Source: Propionivibrio dicarboxylicus (GTDB lineage: Bacteria; Pseudomonadota; Gammaproteobacteria; Burkholderiales; Rhodocyclaceae). Taken from it: DNA of 53,231 bases. The notes under the pieces were generated by a model. It saw only the letters and a program-made list of their open reading frames with translations, was not told where the DNA came from and searched no databases. Within the stretch, counting starts at the first letter, position 1, and the number at the start of each line of letters is the position of its first letter. Positions 1 through 12,186 of this stretch are shown here, piece by piece. The stretch spans positions 1 through 53,231 of the forward strand of contig NZ_FNCY01000025.1 of assembly GCF_900099695.1 (NCBI RefSeq), written 5' to 3'. Both the position numbers and the translations under genes were made by a program.

Positions 1-95
1 GTTGCCTGGGTTGCCTGGGTTGCCTGGGTTGCCTGGGTTGCCTGGGTTGCCTGGGTTGCCTGGGTTGCCTGGGTTGCCTGGGTTGCCTGGGTTGC
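1..95. repeat. 9-bp tandem repeat, ten copies plus a partial, inside the lptD frame
   Basis: The unit GTTGCCTGG repeats ten times without a mismatch from 1 to 90, and a partial copy follows at 91-95. The array may continue beyond the window. Because the unit is 9 bp, gain or loss of copies keeps the lptD frame. It adds or removes Ala-Thr-Gln triplets in the linker after the signal peptide. Confidence 0.95.
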
Positions 96-377
96 GGCCG
101 GCGGACGGCGGTCCGGTGCCGGCGCGAGCGTCACCGCCGGATCAACCGCTTGACGCTCGACGACAGGTGCCGTCACCGGGCGCGTCTCGACCACCGGCTC
201 GGCGGTAGCCTTCGGCGCCTCCGGCTTGGCCGGCGGCAAACCGAGTAACACCGGGTCGACGCGCAGCGACGACGAGGCCTGCGCGCGCGCATCGATCACG
301 TTTCCGCCGACCATCATACCGGCGAAACCCAACAGGAAAATCCGCGCAAGAGGCTTGCGCCGGGGCAAAAAAGTCAT
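1..377 (-). CDS. lptD: LPS-assembly outer membrane protein LptD, N-terminal part (runs off the window)
   Basis: The minus-strand frame opening with ATG at 377 stays open to the window edge (about 125 codons). The N-terminus is a signal peptide: basic start MTFLPRRKP, a hydrophobic stretch, then a probable cleavage site near DARAQA. The mature part begins LRVDPVLLG and then becomes a Pro/Ala/Thr-rich linker ending in Ala-Thr-Gln repeats. LptD is the outer-membrane beta-barrel that, with LptE, inserts lipopolysaccharide into the outer leaflet. The call rests on the signal peptide, the style of the mature N-terminus and the divergent amgK-murU pair, which commonly sits beside lptD in Proteobacteria. 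The diagnostic barrel lies outside the window, so another exported protein is possible. Confidence 0.7.
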   Translation of the reverse strand, partial: MTFLPRRKPLARIFLLGFAGMMVGGNVIDARAQASSSLRVDPVLLGLPPAKPEAPKATAEPVVETRPVTAPVVERQAVDPAVTLAPAPDRRPPAATQATQATQATQATQATQATQATQATQATQA

Positions 378-445
378 CCGGACACTTCAGGAAATAAGCC
401 CGCCCTGCGCCGTACCGGCGACGGAGAGACCGACACGACGGGTGG

Positions 446-451
446 TAAAAT
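446..451 (+). promoter_or_regulatory. Possible -10 box for amgK
   Basis: TAAAAT lies 37 bases before the amgK start in the short lptD/amgK divergent region. No convincing -35 is visible at 16-18 bases upstream, so this is only a candidate. An AAGGAG ribosome-binding site at 476-481 precedes the amgK ATG. Confidence 0.3.
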
Positions 452-488
452 CGCCGCATTTTAGCATCAAGACACAAGGAGAAGCGGC

Positions 489-3532
<3,044 letters not shown>

Positions 3533-3540
<8 letters not shown>

Positions 3541-4678
3541 ACCGCTCCGTCACGTCGACATCGCCATCCTCGGCGCCGGCCCGGTCGGTATGGCCTTGGC
3601 CCGCGCCCTCAAGGGCAGCGGCCTCGACCTGCTGCTGATCGACCGCGCGCCGCGCCGCGCCTGGGCGAACGACCCGCGCGCACTGGCCATCGCCCACGGC
3701 AGCCGCCAACTGCTCGAACGACTCGACGCCTGGAACGTCGGCGACACCACCGACATCCGCCGCATCCACGTCTCGCAGCAGGGCGGTTTCGGCCGCACCG
3801 AACTCTGCGCCGAAGAGCATGGCCTGCCGGCACTCGGCTATGTCCTGCGCTATCGCGATCTCGCCGCCCGGCTCGAGCGCGAAACCGACACGATCCCCAC
3901 CCTGCGACCGGCGACGGTCGAGCGCATCGACAGCGACGACACCGGCGTCCGGCTGCACGTGCGTACCGATGACGGCCCCGCCGAGATCGCCGCCCGGCTG
4001 CTCGTCCATGCCGAAGGCGCGCCTGCCGAAGGCCCCGACGTCCATGTCCGGGACTACGGCCAGCTCGCCATCGTCACCGAAGTCCGGCCGGCGAGCAGTC
4101 ACAATTTCCGAGCCTGGGAACGCTTCACCCCCGACGGCCCGCTCGCGCTCCTGCCCTTCGGCCCGGATTATGCGATCGTCCTCACGGCGCCGACGGCGAC
4201 GGCGCAGCGCCTGTTGCAAGGCGACGAGGCCAGCTTCCTCGACGCGCTGCGCGAACGGCTCGGCAAGCGCATCGACATCGTCGCCTGCGGCCCGCGCGCC
4301 GCCTTCCCGCTCGCGCTGCGCCTGCGCAAACAGCTCGCCGGCCCGCGCCAGGTCTGGATCGGCAACACCGCGCAAACGCTGCACCCGGTGACCGGCCAGG
4401 GCTTCAACCTCGGTCTGCGCGATGCGTGGACGCTCGCCGACACGCTCTGGGACGCCCGCCGGCAAGACCCGGGCGATGCCTCGACACTGGCCCGGTACGC
4501 CCGGCGACGCCAGCCCGACCGCCTGATCGGCACGCTGCTGACCGACGGCCTCGTCCGCCTGTTCTCCAACGATATCGGTCCGTTACGGGCGCTGCGAGGA
4601 CTCGGCCTGCTCACGCTCGACCTCACCCCGCCGCTGCGTGCGCCACTCGCCCGCCAGATGATCTGGGGCACGCGCTAA
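3533..4678 (+). CDS. ubiH: UbiH-family FAD-dependent ubiquinone-biosynthesis hydroxylase
   Basis: The 381-residue flavoprotein hydroxylase has an N-terminal Rossmann motif, ILGAGPVGMALA (about residues 10-21). It also has the second FAD motif typical of the UbiH/UbiF/COQ6 family, GNTAQTLHPVTGQGFNLGLR, in the last third. These enzymes add ring hydroxyls to the polyprenyl-benzene precursor of ubiquinone at the inner membrane. Position after pepP favours UbiH, which acts on the 2-polyprenylphenol-type intermediate. Betaproteobacterial members vary in which ring carbon they hydroxylate, so regiospecificity is inferred from context. It overlaps the pepP end by 8 bp. Confidence 0.82.
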
Positions 4679-4687
4679 GCGCCGATT

Positions 4688-4713
4688 TCGGCGGAGGCCG
4701 AAACCTCCGCCGA
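4688..4713. other. Perfect 10-bp hairpin between ubiH and dusB
   Basis: Arms TCGGCGGAGG and CCTCCGCCGA enclose the 6-base loop CCGAAA, ten bases after the ubiH stop. Neither strand has a T-run after the stem, so it is not a classical intrinsic terminator. It may protect the 3' end of the ubiH transcript or assist a Rho-dependent end. Confidence 0.5.
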
Positions 4714-4794
4714 GACAGGCTCCAAATACCGCGTTGAGCAAAAAAGCACCGTTCCCAAGTACCGAATTGACTATTTTTTAAGCAGCAAACAAGG

Positions 4795-4800
4795 TAGAAT
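4795..4800 (+). promoter_or_regulatory. Possible dusB-fis promoter -10 with GC-rich discriminator
   Basis: TAGAAT is followed at once by TCGCCCC, and T-rich and A-rich tracts lie upstream. A GC-rich discriminator is a hallmark of stringently controlled promoters, including the well-studied dusB-fis promoter of enterobacteria. The only TTGAC-like -35 (4767-4772) is 22 bases away, which is too far, so the assignment is weak. Confidence 0.3.
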
Positions 4801-4833
4801 TCGCCCCTTGCCCTGTCGAAAAATGCCAATCGC

Positions 4834-5877
4834 ATGAACTTCCTTGGTTTCCCTCTCCGAAACAATCTTTTTGTCGCGCCGATGGCCGGGGTCACCGACC
4901 GTCCGTTCCGACAACTGTGCAAGAAGATGGGCGCGGGACTGGCCGTCTCGGAGATGGTCACCTCGAACTCGCTCCTGTACGGTAGCGCCAAGACGCGGCG
5001 TCGCGCCGACCACACCGGCGAAGTCGCGCCGATCTCGGTGCAGATCGCCGGCTCGGTGCCGGCAATGATGGCCGAGGCCGCGCGCTACAACGTCGACCAC
5101 GGCGCCCAGATCATCGACATCAACATGGGCTGCCCGGCCAAAAAGATCTGCAACGTCATGGCCGGCTCGGCGCTGATGAAGGATGAGGCGCTGGTCGGCC
5201 GCATCCTTGAGGCGGTCGTCCGTGCCGTACCCGAAACGCCGGTGACGCTGAAAGTCCGCACCGGCTGGGACTCCTCCTGCCGCAACGCCCCGGCCATTCT
5301 CCGCATCGCCGAACAGGCCGGCATCCGCGCGCTCGCCGTGCACGGACGCACGCGCGCCGACGGTTACACCGGCCACGCCGAATACGAAACGATCGCCGCC
5401 ATCAAGGCCGCCGCGCACATTCCGATCATCGCCAATGGCGACATCACCTCGCCCGAAAAAGCCCGTCACGTCCTCGACGTCACCGGCGCCGACGCACTGA
5501 TGATCGGTCGGGCGGCGCAGGGCCGGCCGTGGCTATTCCGCGAAATCGAGCACTACCTGGCCACCGGCACGCACCTCTTGCCGCCGCGCGTCAGCGAGAT
5601 TCACGCCATCCTGCTCGCGCACCTCGAAGACCTCTACGCCTTCTATGGCCACGAGACCGGCGTGCGTGTTGCGCGCAAGCACATCTCCTGGTACACGAAG
5701 GGACTCGTCGGCTCGGCCGCCTTCCGCCATCACATGAACCAGCTGCCGGATATCGATGTGCAGCGCCGCGCCGTCAACGACTTCTTTTTCCAGTTGGCCG
5801 AACAACACGAGCATCTGCAATACACCAATCAGAACAACAGCGACAACAGCGACACCGAGGGGGGACTCGCCGCATGA
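4834..5877 (+). CDS. dusB: tRNA-dihydrouridine synthase DusB
   Basis: The 347-residue TIM-barrel flavoenzyme reduces specific uridines in the tRNA D-loop to dihydrouridine with FMN and NADPH. The N-terminus carries the family signature APMAGVTDRPFR. The catalytic cysteine is C100 in NMGCPAKK. The sequence HGRTRADGYTG and a GIGR-like phosphate-binding segment (MIGRAAQGRPW) follow. Location directly before fis, overlapping it by four bases, is the classic dusB-fis arrangement and separates DusB from DusA and DusC. Confidence 0.93.
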   Translation: MNFLGFPLRNNLFVAPMAGVTDRPFRQLCKKMGAGLAVSEMVTSNSLLYGSAKTRRRADHTGEVAPISVQIAGSVPAMMAEAARYNVDHGAQIIDINMGCPAKKICNVMAGSALMKDEALVGRILEAVVRAVPETPVTLKVRTGWDSSCRNAPAILRIAEQAGIRALAVHGRTRADGYTGHAEYETIAAIKAAAHIPIIANGDITSPEKARHVLDVTGADALMIGRAAQGRPWLFREIEHYLATGTHLLPPRVSEIHAILLAHLEDLYAFYGHETGVRVARKHISWYTKGLVGSAAFRHHMNQLPDIDVQRRAVNDFFFQLAEQHEHLQYTNQNNSDNSDTEGGLAA

Positions 5878-6110
5878 AACAACAACACGATATCGGTGCC
5901 TGCATTCACGGCGCACTCAAGACCTATTTCGCCAATCTCGACGGAGAACCGCCGGCCGCCATCTATGACATGGTACTCAAGAGCGTTGAACGTCCGATGC
6001 TCGAGGTCGTCCTCGAACACGCCGGCGGCAACCAGACGCTGGCTTCCGAGATGCTCGGCATCAACCGCAATACCTTGCGCAAGAAGCTGATCGAACACAA
6101 TCTCGTCTAA
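5874..6110 (+). CDS. fis: Fis-family nucleoid-associated DNA-binding protein
   Basis: The protein is only 78 residues, the normal size for the short betaproteobacterial Fis. The C-terminal 40 residues form the helix-turn-helix, ending NRNTLRKKLIEHNLV, with QTLASEMLGI as the preceding helix. Fis bends DNA and adjusts transcription of stable RNA and many other genes with growth rate. It overlaps dusB by four bases (ATGA) and is presumably translated from the same message. The flexible N-terminal arms of enterobacterial Fis are reduced here. Confidence 0.92.
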   Translation: MKQQHDIGACIHGALKTYFANLDGEPPAAIYDMVLKSVERPMLEVVLEHAGGNQTLASEMLGINRNTLRKKLIEHNLV

Positions 6111-6144
6111 CGCCTTTCCCGATCCCTGACCCAAGATCCTGCCC

Positions 6145-7737
6145 ATGAAAATCCGTCAAGCCCTCATCAGCCTTTCCGACAAACGCGGTGCACTCGAATT
6201 CGCCCAGGGACTCGCCGCCCAGGGCGTCAAGCTCCTGTCGACCGGCGGCACCGCCAAGCTTCTGCGCGACGCCGGCCTCGCCGTCACCGAAATCGGCGAC
6301 TACACCGGTTTCCCGGAAATGCTCGATGGCCGCGTCAAGACGCTGCATCCGAAAGTCCACGGCGGCATCCTCGCCCGGCGCGACCTGCCCGAACACATGG
6401 CAACGCTCGCCGCGCACGACATCCCGACGATCGACCTCGTCTGCGTGAACCTCTATCCCTTTGCCGCGACCATCGCCAAGCCGGGCGTGACGCTCGAAGA
6501 AGCGATCGAGAACATCGACATCGGCGGCCCGACGATGGTGCGCTCGTCGGCCAAGAACTATACCGGCGTCGCCATCGTCACCGATCCGGACGATTACCCG
6601 GCACTGCTTGAAGAAATGCGCGGCAATGACGGCGCGCTGTCGCTGACGACGCGTTTTTCGCTCGCCAAGAAGGCCTTCACCCACACCGCCCGCTATGACG
6701 GCATGATCGCCAACTGGCTGACCGGCCTCGACGACGGCGTCGAAGCCAAGGCGGCCGACGCGGCGCCGACGCCCTCGGTCTTCCCGGCTCGGCTGCAGTT
6801 CGCCTTCGACCGCGTCGAGACGCTGCGCTACGGCGAGAACTCGCACCAGCGCGCCGCCTTCTACCGCGACCTCGCGCCGGCGCCCGGCAGCATCGCCGCC
6901 TACACGCAGCTGCAGGGCAAGGAACTCTCCTACAACAACATCGCCGACGCCGATGCGGCCTGGGAATGCGTCAAGAGCTTCGACGCACCGGCCTGCGTCA
7001 TCATCAAGCACGCCAACCCCTGCGGCGTCGCCATTGACATCACCCTGCTCAAGGCCTACGAAAAAGCCTTCCAGACCGACTCGACCTCGGCCTTCGGCGG
7101 CATCATCGCCTTCAACGGCGAAGTCGGCCTTGACGTCGTCGAGGCGATGAACGCGCGCAAGCACTTCGTCGAAGTGCTGATCGCACCGTCCTTCAGCGCC
7201 GAAGCGAAAGCCGCGCTCGCCGGCAAGACCAACCTGCGCGTCCTCGTCGTACCGCTCGACCGCGCCCTCAACACGCTGGAATTCAAGCGCGTCGGCGGCG
7301 GCCTGCTGGTGCAGACGCCTGACAACTTCAGCGCCCAGGCTGCCGGCCTCAAGGTGGTGACGACGGTCCAGCCGAGCGCGCAACAAATCGAAGACCTGCT
7401 CTTCGCCGAGCGCGTCGCCAAATTCGTCAAGTCCAATGCCATCGTTTTCTGCGGTGGCGGCATGACGCTCGGCGTCGGCGCCGGCCAAATGAGCCGCGTC
7501 GACTCGACCAAGATTGCCAGCATCAAGGCGCAAGCCGCCGGTCTGTCGCTCGAGGGATCGGTGGTCGCCTCCGACGCCTTCTTCCCGTTCCGCGACGGCC
7601 TCGACGTGCTCGCTGCCGCCGGTGCCAAGGCCGTTATCCAGCCGGGCGGTTCGATGCGCGACGACGAAGTCATCGCTGCCGCGAACGAACATGGCATTGC
7701 CATGGTCTTTACCGGTGCTCGCCACTTCCGACATTAA
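6145..7737 (+). CDS. purH: Bifunctional AICAR formyltransferase/IMP cyclohydrolase PurH
   Basis: The 530-residue enzyme performs the last two steps of de novo IMP synthesis. The N-terminal MGS-like cyclohydrolase domain (about residues 1-150) begins [15 protein letters not shown] and contains [10 protein letters not shown]. The C-terminal transformylase domain shows [20 protein letters not shown] and DSTSAFGG, and the protein ends in TGARHFRH. Length matches the family. It lies 34 bp after fis and 24 bp before purD, a common purH-purD pairing. Confidence 0.97.
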   Translation: MKIRQALISLSDKRGALEFAQGLAAQGVKLLSTGGTAKLLRDAGLAVTEIGDYTGFPEMLDGRVKTLHPKVHGGILARRDLPEHMATLAAHDIPTIDLVCVNLYPFAATIAKPGVTLEEAIENIDIGGPTMVRSSAKNYTGVAIVTDPDDYPALLEEMRGNDGALSLTTRFSLAKKAFTHTARYDGMIANWLTGLDDGVEAKAADAAPTPSVFPARLQFAFDRVETLRYGENSHQRAAFYRDLAPAPGSIAAYTQLQGKELSYNNIADADAAWECVKSFDAPACVIIKHANPCGVAIDITLLKAYEKAFQTDSTSAFGGIIAFNGEVGLDVVEAMNARKHFVEVLIAPSFSAEAKAALAGKTNLRVLVVPLDRALNTLEFKRVGGGLLVQTPDNFSAQAAGLKVVTTVQPSAQQIEDLLFAERVAKFVKSNAIVFCGGGMTLGVGAGQMSRVDSTKIASIKAQAAGLSLEGSVVASDAFFPFRDGLDVLAAAGAKAVIQPGGSMRDDEVIAAANEHGIAMVFTGARHFRH

Positions 7738-7761
7738 TCCACCCCCTAAGACCACGCTGAT

Positions 7762-9042
7762 ATGAAACTACTCGTCATCGGTTCCGGCGGACGCGAACAT
7801 GCCCTGGCCTGGCGCCTGGCCAAGACATCCGGCGTCCAGAAGATCTACGTCGCGCCCGGCAACCCCGGCACGAAGCGCGAACTCGAGATCGAAAACGTCA
7901 ATCTGTCCCAACCCGAGGAACTGGCCGACTTCGCCGAGCGCGAAGGCATTCATCTCACCGTCGTCGGTCCTGAAGCGCCGCTCGCCGCCGGTGTTGTCAA
8001 CCTCTTCCGCACCCGCGGCCTCAAAATCTTCGGCCCGACGCGCGAAGCCGCGCAGCTCGAAAGCTCGAAGGATTTCGCCAAGCGCTTCATGACGCGGCAC
8101 GGCATCCCGACGGCAAAATTCGAGACCTTCAGCGAGCCTGCGGCGGCGCACGCCTATGTCGACGCGCAAGGCGCGCCGATCGTCATCAAGGCCGACGGAC
8201 TGGCGGCCGGCAAGGGTGTCGTCGTCGCCATGACGCTCGATGAAGCGCACCGCGCCATCGACGACATGCTCTCGGACAACAAACTCGGCGTGAAGTACGA
8301 TGCCGCCGGCGCCCGCGTCGTCATCGAAGAATTCATGGATGGCGAGGAAGCGAGCTTCATCGTCATGGTCGACGGCAAGAATGTCCTGCCGCTCGCCTCG
8401 AGCCAGGACCACAAGCGCATCTTCGACGGCGACACCGGCCCCAATACCGGCGGCATGGGCGCCTACTCGCCCGCGCCGGTCGTCACCCCGGCGATCCATG
8501 CCAAGGCGATGCGCGAAGTCATCCTGCCGACCGTGCGCGGCATGATGGCCGACGGCATGCCCTACACCGGCTTCCTCTACGCCGGCCTGATGATCGGCAA
8601 GGACGGCTCGGTCAAGGTCGTCGAATTCAACTGCCGCATGGGCGACCCGGAAACGCAGCCGATCATGATGCGGCTCAAGTCCGACCTGCGCGTGCTGCTC
8701 GAACATGCCGTCGCCGGCAAGCTCGACGAAGTCGAAGCCGAATGGGATCGCCGCATTGCCCTGGGCGTCGTGCTCGCCGCTGCCAACTATCCGGAATCGC
8801 CGCGCACCGGCGATGTCATCACCGGCCTGCCGAACGAAGCCGAGGACGTGCACGTCTTCCATGCCGGCACCCGCGAACAGGACGGAAAGGTCGTCACGTC
8901 CGGCGGTCGTGTCCTCTGCGTCACCGCCCTCGGCGACAACGTCAAGCTGGCTCAGAAGCGCGCCTACGAAACGATCGCCGGCATCCACTTCGACGGCATG
9001 CAATTCCGTCGCGACATCGGCCATCGCGCCATCAACCGCTGA
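7762..9042 (+). CDS. purD: Phosphoribosylamine--glycine ligase (GAR synthetase) PurD
   Basis: The 426-residue ATP-grasp enzyme joins glycine to phosphoribosylamine in step two of purine synthesis. The N-terminal motif [12 protein letters not shown] binds phosphoribosylamine. The ATP-grasp domain includes [31 protein letters not shown] and the metal-binding [12 protein letters not shown]. Length is typical and no residues look disturbed. The stop is four bases before the hemF ATG, so hemF is probably translated from the same transcript. Confidence 0.97.
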   Translation: MKLLVIGSGGREHALAWRLAKTSGVQKIYVAPGNPGTKRELEIENVNLSQPEELADFAEREGIHLTVVGPEAPLAAGVVNLFRTRGLKIFGPTREAAQLESSKDFAKRFMTRHGIPTAKFETFSEPAAAHAYVDAQGAPIVIKADGLAAGKGVVVAMTLDEAHRAIDDMLSDNKLGVKYDAAGARVVIEEFMDGEEASFIVMVDGKNVLPLASSQDHKRIFDGDTGPNTGGMGAYSPAPVVTPAIHAKAMREVILPTVRGMMADGMPYTGFLYAGLMIGKDGSVKVVEFNCRMGDPETQPIMMRLKSDLRVLLEHAVAGKLDEVEAEWDRRIALGVVLAAANYPESPRTGDVITGLPNEAEDVHVFHAGTREQDGKVVTSGGRVLCVTALGDNVKLAQKRAYETIAGIHFDGMQFRRDIGHRAINR

Positions 9043-9046
9043 CGCG

Positions 9047-9970
9047 ATGCACGACCAGGGCGCGCTCGCCGCTTACTTCAGCGATTTGCAGGCGCGCCTC
9101 GTCGCCGCCGTCGAAGCCCTCGAAGGGTCGGAAGGCGGCCGTTTCCGCCACGACGCGTGGCAACGCCCCGACGGCAGCGCCATGCAGGGCGACGGCCTGA
9201 CCTGCATCATCGAAGGCGGCCGCGTCTTCGAGCGCGGCGGCATCGCCCGCTCGCGCGTCAGCGGCGCCGCGCTGCCGCCCTCGGCGACAGCCCGACGACC
9301 GGAACTTGCCGGACGCCGGTTTACCGCCATCGGCGTCTCCCTCGTCCTGCACCCGCGCAATCCTTACTGTCCCACGGCCCATCTCAACGTGCGCTGCCTG
9401 ACGACCCAAAGCGACGACGACTCGACCGCCCCGCTGTGGTGGTTCGGCGGCGGCATGGACTTGACGCCCTATTACCCCGTCGAAGACGACATCCGCCACT
9501 TCCATGGCGCTTGCCGGGCAGCACTCCTGCCCTTCGGGGAGGACGTCTATCGACGCGCCAAGCGCGCCTGCGACGACTATTTCTACCTGCCCCACCGCAA
9601 GGAAGCGCGGGGCGTCGGCGGCATCTTCTTCGACGATCTCAGCGACGGCGGCTTCGAGCGCTGTTTTGCCCAGACGCGCGCAGTCGGCGACGCCTTCGCC
9701 GGCGCCTACCTGCCGATCGTCGCGCGCCGGCTGGACACTCCCTACGGAGAGCGCGAACGCGACTTCCAGGCCTACCGGCGCGGCCGCTACGTCGAATTCA
9801 ATCTGGTCTGCGATCGCGGCACGCTGTTCGGCCTGCAATCCGGCGGTCGCACCGAGTCGATCCTCATGTCGATGCCGCCGGTCGCCCACTGGCGCTACGA
9901 CTGGCATGCCGAAGCCGGCAGCGCCGAAGCGCGACTCGGCGAAGCCCTGATTCCCCGCGACTGGGTCTGA
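9047..9970 (+). CDS. hemF: Oxygen-dependent coproporphyrinogen III oxidase HemF
   Basis: The 307-residue enzyme decarboxylates two propionates of coproporphyrinogen III using O2 in heme synthesis. Visible signatures are [21 protein letters not shown] and [19 protein letters not shown], and the length fits. The ATG at 9047 is chosen because it follows the purD stop by four bases and starts the homologous sequence; upstream in-frame sequence is an out-of-frame reading of purD. Its presence indicates that the organism can make heme when oxygen is available. Confidence 0.95.
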   Translation: MHDQGALAAYFSDLQARLVAAVEALEGSEGGRFRHDAWQRPDGSAMQGDGLTCIIEGGRVFERGGIARSRVSGAALPPSATARRPELAGRRFTAIGVSLVLHPRNPYCPTAHLNVRCLTTQSDDDSTAPLWWFGGGMDLTPYYPVEDDIRHFHGACRAALLPFGEDVYRRAKRACDDYFYLPHRKEARGVGGIFFDDLSDGGFERCFAQTRAVGDAFAGAYLPIVARRLDTPYGERERDFQAYRRGRYVEFNLVCDRGTLFGLQSGGRTESILMSMPPVAHWRYDWHAEAGSAEARLGEALIPRDWV

Positions 9971-10000
9971 GCGCTTCGACGCGGCGAGCGCCCGGCGCGC

Positions 10001-10240
10001 CTACTTGAGTTTGCCGCGCATGACGCGGACTCGCTCGGGCCGCGTCACCGTCGTTTTCCCGCCGCTGCCCGTGAGATTGCCGCAGGTGCACGCGCAGGCG
10101 ATGAAGGGCACAGAACTCACCACCACCGTGCATTCCAGGCACTCGTAATACAGATCGCCGCCGATGGGCAAGGCGGCTGGATCGGGCGCCGGCTCGACAG
10201 GCGAAAATCGGTAAATTTTGCGGAGATCGACACCCATCAT
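10001..10240 (-). CDS. Small cysteine-rich protein, possible zinc ribbon
   Basis: The product has 79 residues from the preferred ATG. I do not recognise a named family. It contains a C-x2-C pair (C34, C37) and a C-x-C-x-C cluster (C49, C51, C53), followed by a basic tail TRPERVRVMRGKLK. This spacing resembles a small zinc-binding ribbon. The frame uses the genome's normal codon bias and conserves its cysteines, which argues for a real gene. An earlier ATG at 10258 has almost no room for a ribosome-binding site, while GGAAGG lies about 10 bases before 10240. It converges on hemF and lies downstream of hemD on the same strand. Confidence 0.65.
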   Translation of the reverse strand: MMGVDLRKIYRFSPVEPAPDPAALPIGGDLYYECLECTVVVSSVPFIACACTCGNLTGSGGKTTVTRPERVRVMRGKLK

Positions 10241-10357
10241 GTTCGTCACGCCTTCCATTCCAAACGGCTATTACGACATTCTAGCCATACGCGGCGAAAA
10301 ACAGGACATGACGCATGAAAATAGTGATGCGAACGACATCGTCCGCCGGAATGTCGC

Positions 10358-11131
10358 TCAGAATCCGTCAAACGCGGTCAACGCCGCCACCAGTCCGGCG
10401 TCGGCCGGCGCAGTTGCCAGCACCCGCTGCAAGCCCAGCGCCGCCGCTTCCTCGGCGATTCGCGCATGCGGCACGAATACCGGCAGATGCACCAGACGCT
10501 GACGATCGTCCGGCGTCAAGGCCGACCACAGATTGCGCAAGCCTTCGCTCGATGACAGCGTCACTGCATCGACGCCTCCGTTGCGCAAGAGCGCAACCAA
10601 CGGCGACATGTCGGCCGGCGCCGAGCGTCGATAGCAACTCAGGCAGTCGACCGTCGCGCCGCGCGCCCGCAGCGTCTCGGCGAGCAATTCGCGACCACCG
10701 TTGCCACGCAGGATCAGCACCCGGCGTCCGGCGACCGCCGCTGCGGAAAACTCCGGCAAGGCAAGCACCGCTTCGGAATCGAAGCGACCGCTCGGCGCCA
10801 GCACCGGGCCGATCCCGTGCGCCGCCAGCGCCGCCACTGTACTCGGCCCGATCGCCACAGCCCGCGTTGCCGCCGGCCAGCCATCGCCGAGAACGCGCGG
10901 CAGCCCGTAATCGACGGCATTGGGACTGATGAAAACGGCGAAGTCGTAGGAGGCGAGGACGTGCTTGTCATCGGCGCCCTCCGTGGCAACATCGATCGGA
11001 CCGATGTCGAGCAGCGGAAAGCACACGGCCTCGCCGCCAAGCGCGGCGATCATGCCGGCCAGCGCCGCAGATTGGGCCGCCGGGCGCGTTACCAGAACAC
11101 GCCTACCGCGCAGCGGCAAATCCGACGTCAT
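10358..11131 (-). CDS. hemD: Uroporphyrinogen-III synthase HemD
   Basis: The 257-residue protein has the two-lobed HemD layout. The N-terminal segment is [16 protein letters not shown]; the middle has [14 protein letters not shown] and [20 protein letters not shown]; the C-terminal lobe has [13 protein letters not shown]. HemD closes and inverts ring D of hydroxymethylbilane. The ATG at 11131 overlaps the hemC stop by four bases, which fixes the start. In many betaproteobacteria hemX and hemY follow hemD; here they do not, and a 118-bp space and the small Cys-rich gene follow instead. Confidence 0.92.
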   Translation of the reverse strand: MTSDLPLRGRRVLVTRPAAQSAALAGMIAALGGEAVCFPLLDIGPIDVATEGADDKHVLASYDFAVFISPNAVDYGLPRVLGDGWPAATRAVAIGPSTVAALAAHGIGPVLAPSGRFDSEAVLALPEFSAAAVAGRRVLILRGNGGRELLAETLRARGATVDCLSCYRRSAPADMSPLVALLRNGGVDAVTLSSSEGLRNLWSALTPDDRQRLVHLPVFVPHARIAEEAAALGLQRVLATAPADAGLVAALTAFDGF

Positions 11132-12078
11132 TGCGCGCCGCAGGCCAGCGCCGCCAGAATCTCGTTGGCGCCTTGCGCGCGCAACTGCTGGGCCAGACGC
11201 TCGCCCAAGACCTCGTCGTCTTCGGGACGTCCGCGCAGATCGCCGGCGACCATGCGACGACCATCCGAGGTTGCGACGAAGCCGCGCAACCACAACTGAC
11301 CGGCCTCGATCACCGCATAACCGCCGAGCGGCACCTGGCAACTGCCGCCAAGTGCACGGGAAAACGCACGCTCCGCCCGCACGCAATGCGCCGTATCGGC
11401 GTCATGCAGCGGCGCAAGCCAGGCAGCGACCTCGTCGCGACCGTCGACAATCTCGATGCCTAGCGCCCCTTGCCCAGGCGCGGGCAAGGACACTTCCGGC
11501 GCCAACACCGTGCGGATCCGCGCTTCCAGCCCGAGCCGGATCAGCCCCGCCGCCGCCAGGATGATGGCGTCGTACTGACCTTCGTCGAGCTTGCGCAGAC
11601 GCGTATCGAGATTGCCGCGCAGCGGCTCGATGCGCAGCGCCGGAAACTTGGCACGCAGGATCGCCTCGCGGCGCAGGCTCGACGTCCCGACGACTGCGCC
11701 GGCGGGCAGCGCCTCGAGGCTGTCGTAGCGTGGCGAGACAAACGCATCGCGCGGATTTTCACGCGCCGAGATCACCGTCAGGCGGAATCCCTCCGGCATC
11801 TCCATCGGCACGTCCTTGAGCGAATGCACGGCGAGATCGGCTCGCCCCTCCTGCATCGCCACTTCGAGTTCCTTGATGAACAGGCCCTTGCCGCCGATCT
11901 GCGACAACGGCCGATCGAGGATCTGGTCCCCTCGGGTAGTCATGCCCAGGATATCGACGGTGGCACCGGGATACAGCGCCGCCAGCCGCGCCTGCACATG
12001 ACAGGCTTGCCACATGGCCAACCGGGATTCGCGCGAAGCGATGACGATTTTCTCGGGAGAAGGGGGCATAACGGACAC
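11128..12078 (-). CDS. hemC: Porphobilinogen deaminase (hydroxymethylbilane synthase) HemC
   Basis: The 316-residue enzyme polymerises four porphobilinogens into hydroxymethylbilane. The dipyrromethane cofactor attachment cysteine is C247 in [11 protein letters not shown]. Other signatures are [26 protein letters not shown] and [12 protein letters not shown]. Length is typical. It overlaps hemD by four bases, giving a hemC-hemD unit with coupled translation. The N-terminal [10 protein letters not shown] extension is slightly longer than in many homologues, and an internal ATG at residue 4 is also possible. Confidence 0.96.
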   Translation of the reverse strand: MSVMPPSPEKIVIASRESRLAMWQACHVQARLAALYPGATVDILGMTTRGDQILDRPLSQIGGKGLFIKELEVAMQEGRADLAVHSLKDVPMEMPEGFRLTVISARENPRDAFVSPRYDSLEALPAGAVVGTSSLRREAILRAKFPALRIEPLRGNLDTRLRKLDEGQYDAIILAAAGLIRLGLEARIRTVLAPEVSLPAPGQGALGIEIVDGRDEVAAWLAPLHDADTAHCVRAERAFSRALGGSCQVPLGGYAVIEAGQLWLRGFVATSDGRRMVAGDLRGRPEDDEVLGERLAQQLRAQGANEILAALACGAQ

Positions 12079-12186
12079 GCTGACATCCTTTGCAAAGGCG
12101 GGAAAGACGATGCGGATTGTAACAGTCCCGCTACCGCGGCGCTGACCCGCCGCGGTCCTGTCCGCCCGGCAAGGACGAAGATCCTG

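Noticed and set aside
1-95. CRISPR array
   Set aside because: The copies are directly adjacent with no spacers and lie in a coding frame.
2-208. Plus-strand frame starting with collagen-like Pro-Gly-Leu repeats
   Set aside because: It is another reading of the same 9-bp array. The opposite strand gives a signal peptide and a coherent exported N-terminus, and the plus frame after the repeat looks random.
4688-4713. Intrinsic terminator after ubiH
   Set aside because: The stem is perfect, but neither strand has a T-run after it; kept only as a hairpin.
6061-7755. Long minus-strand open frame opposite purH
   Set aside because: Antisense shadow: its composition mirrors the codon bias of purH, and purH has unmistakable family motifs. 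The same reason removes the long frames opposite aceE, lpd, glgB, glgX and pyk.
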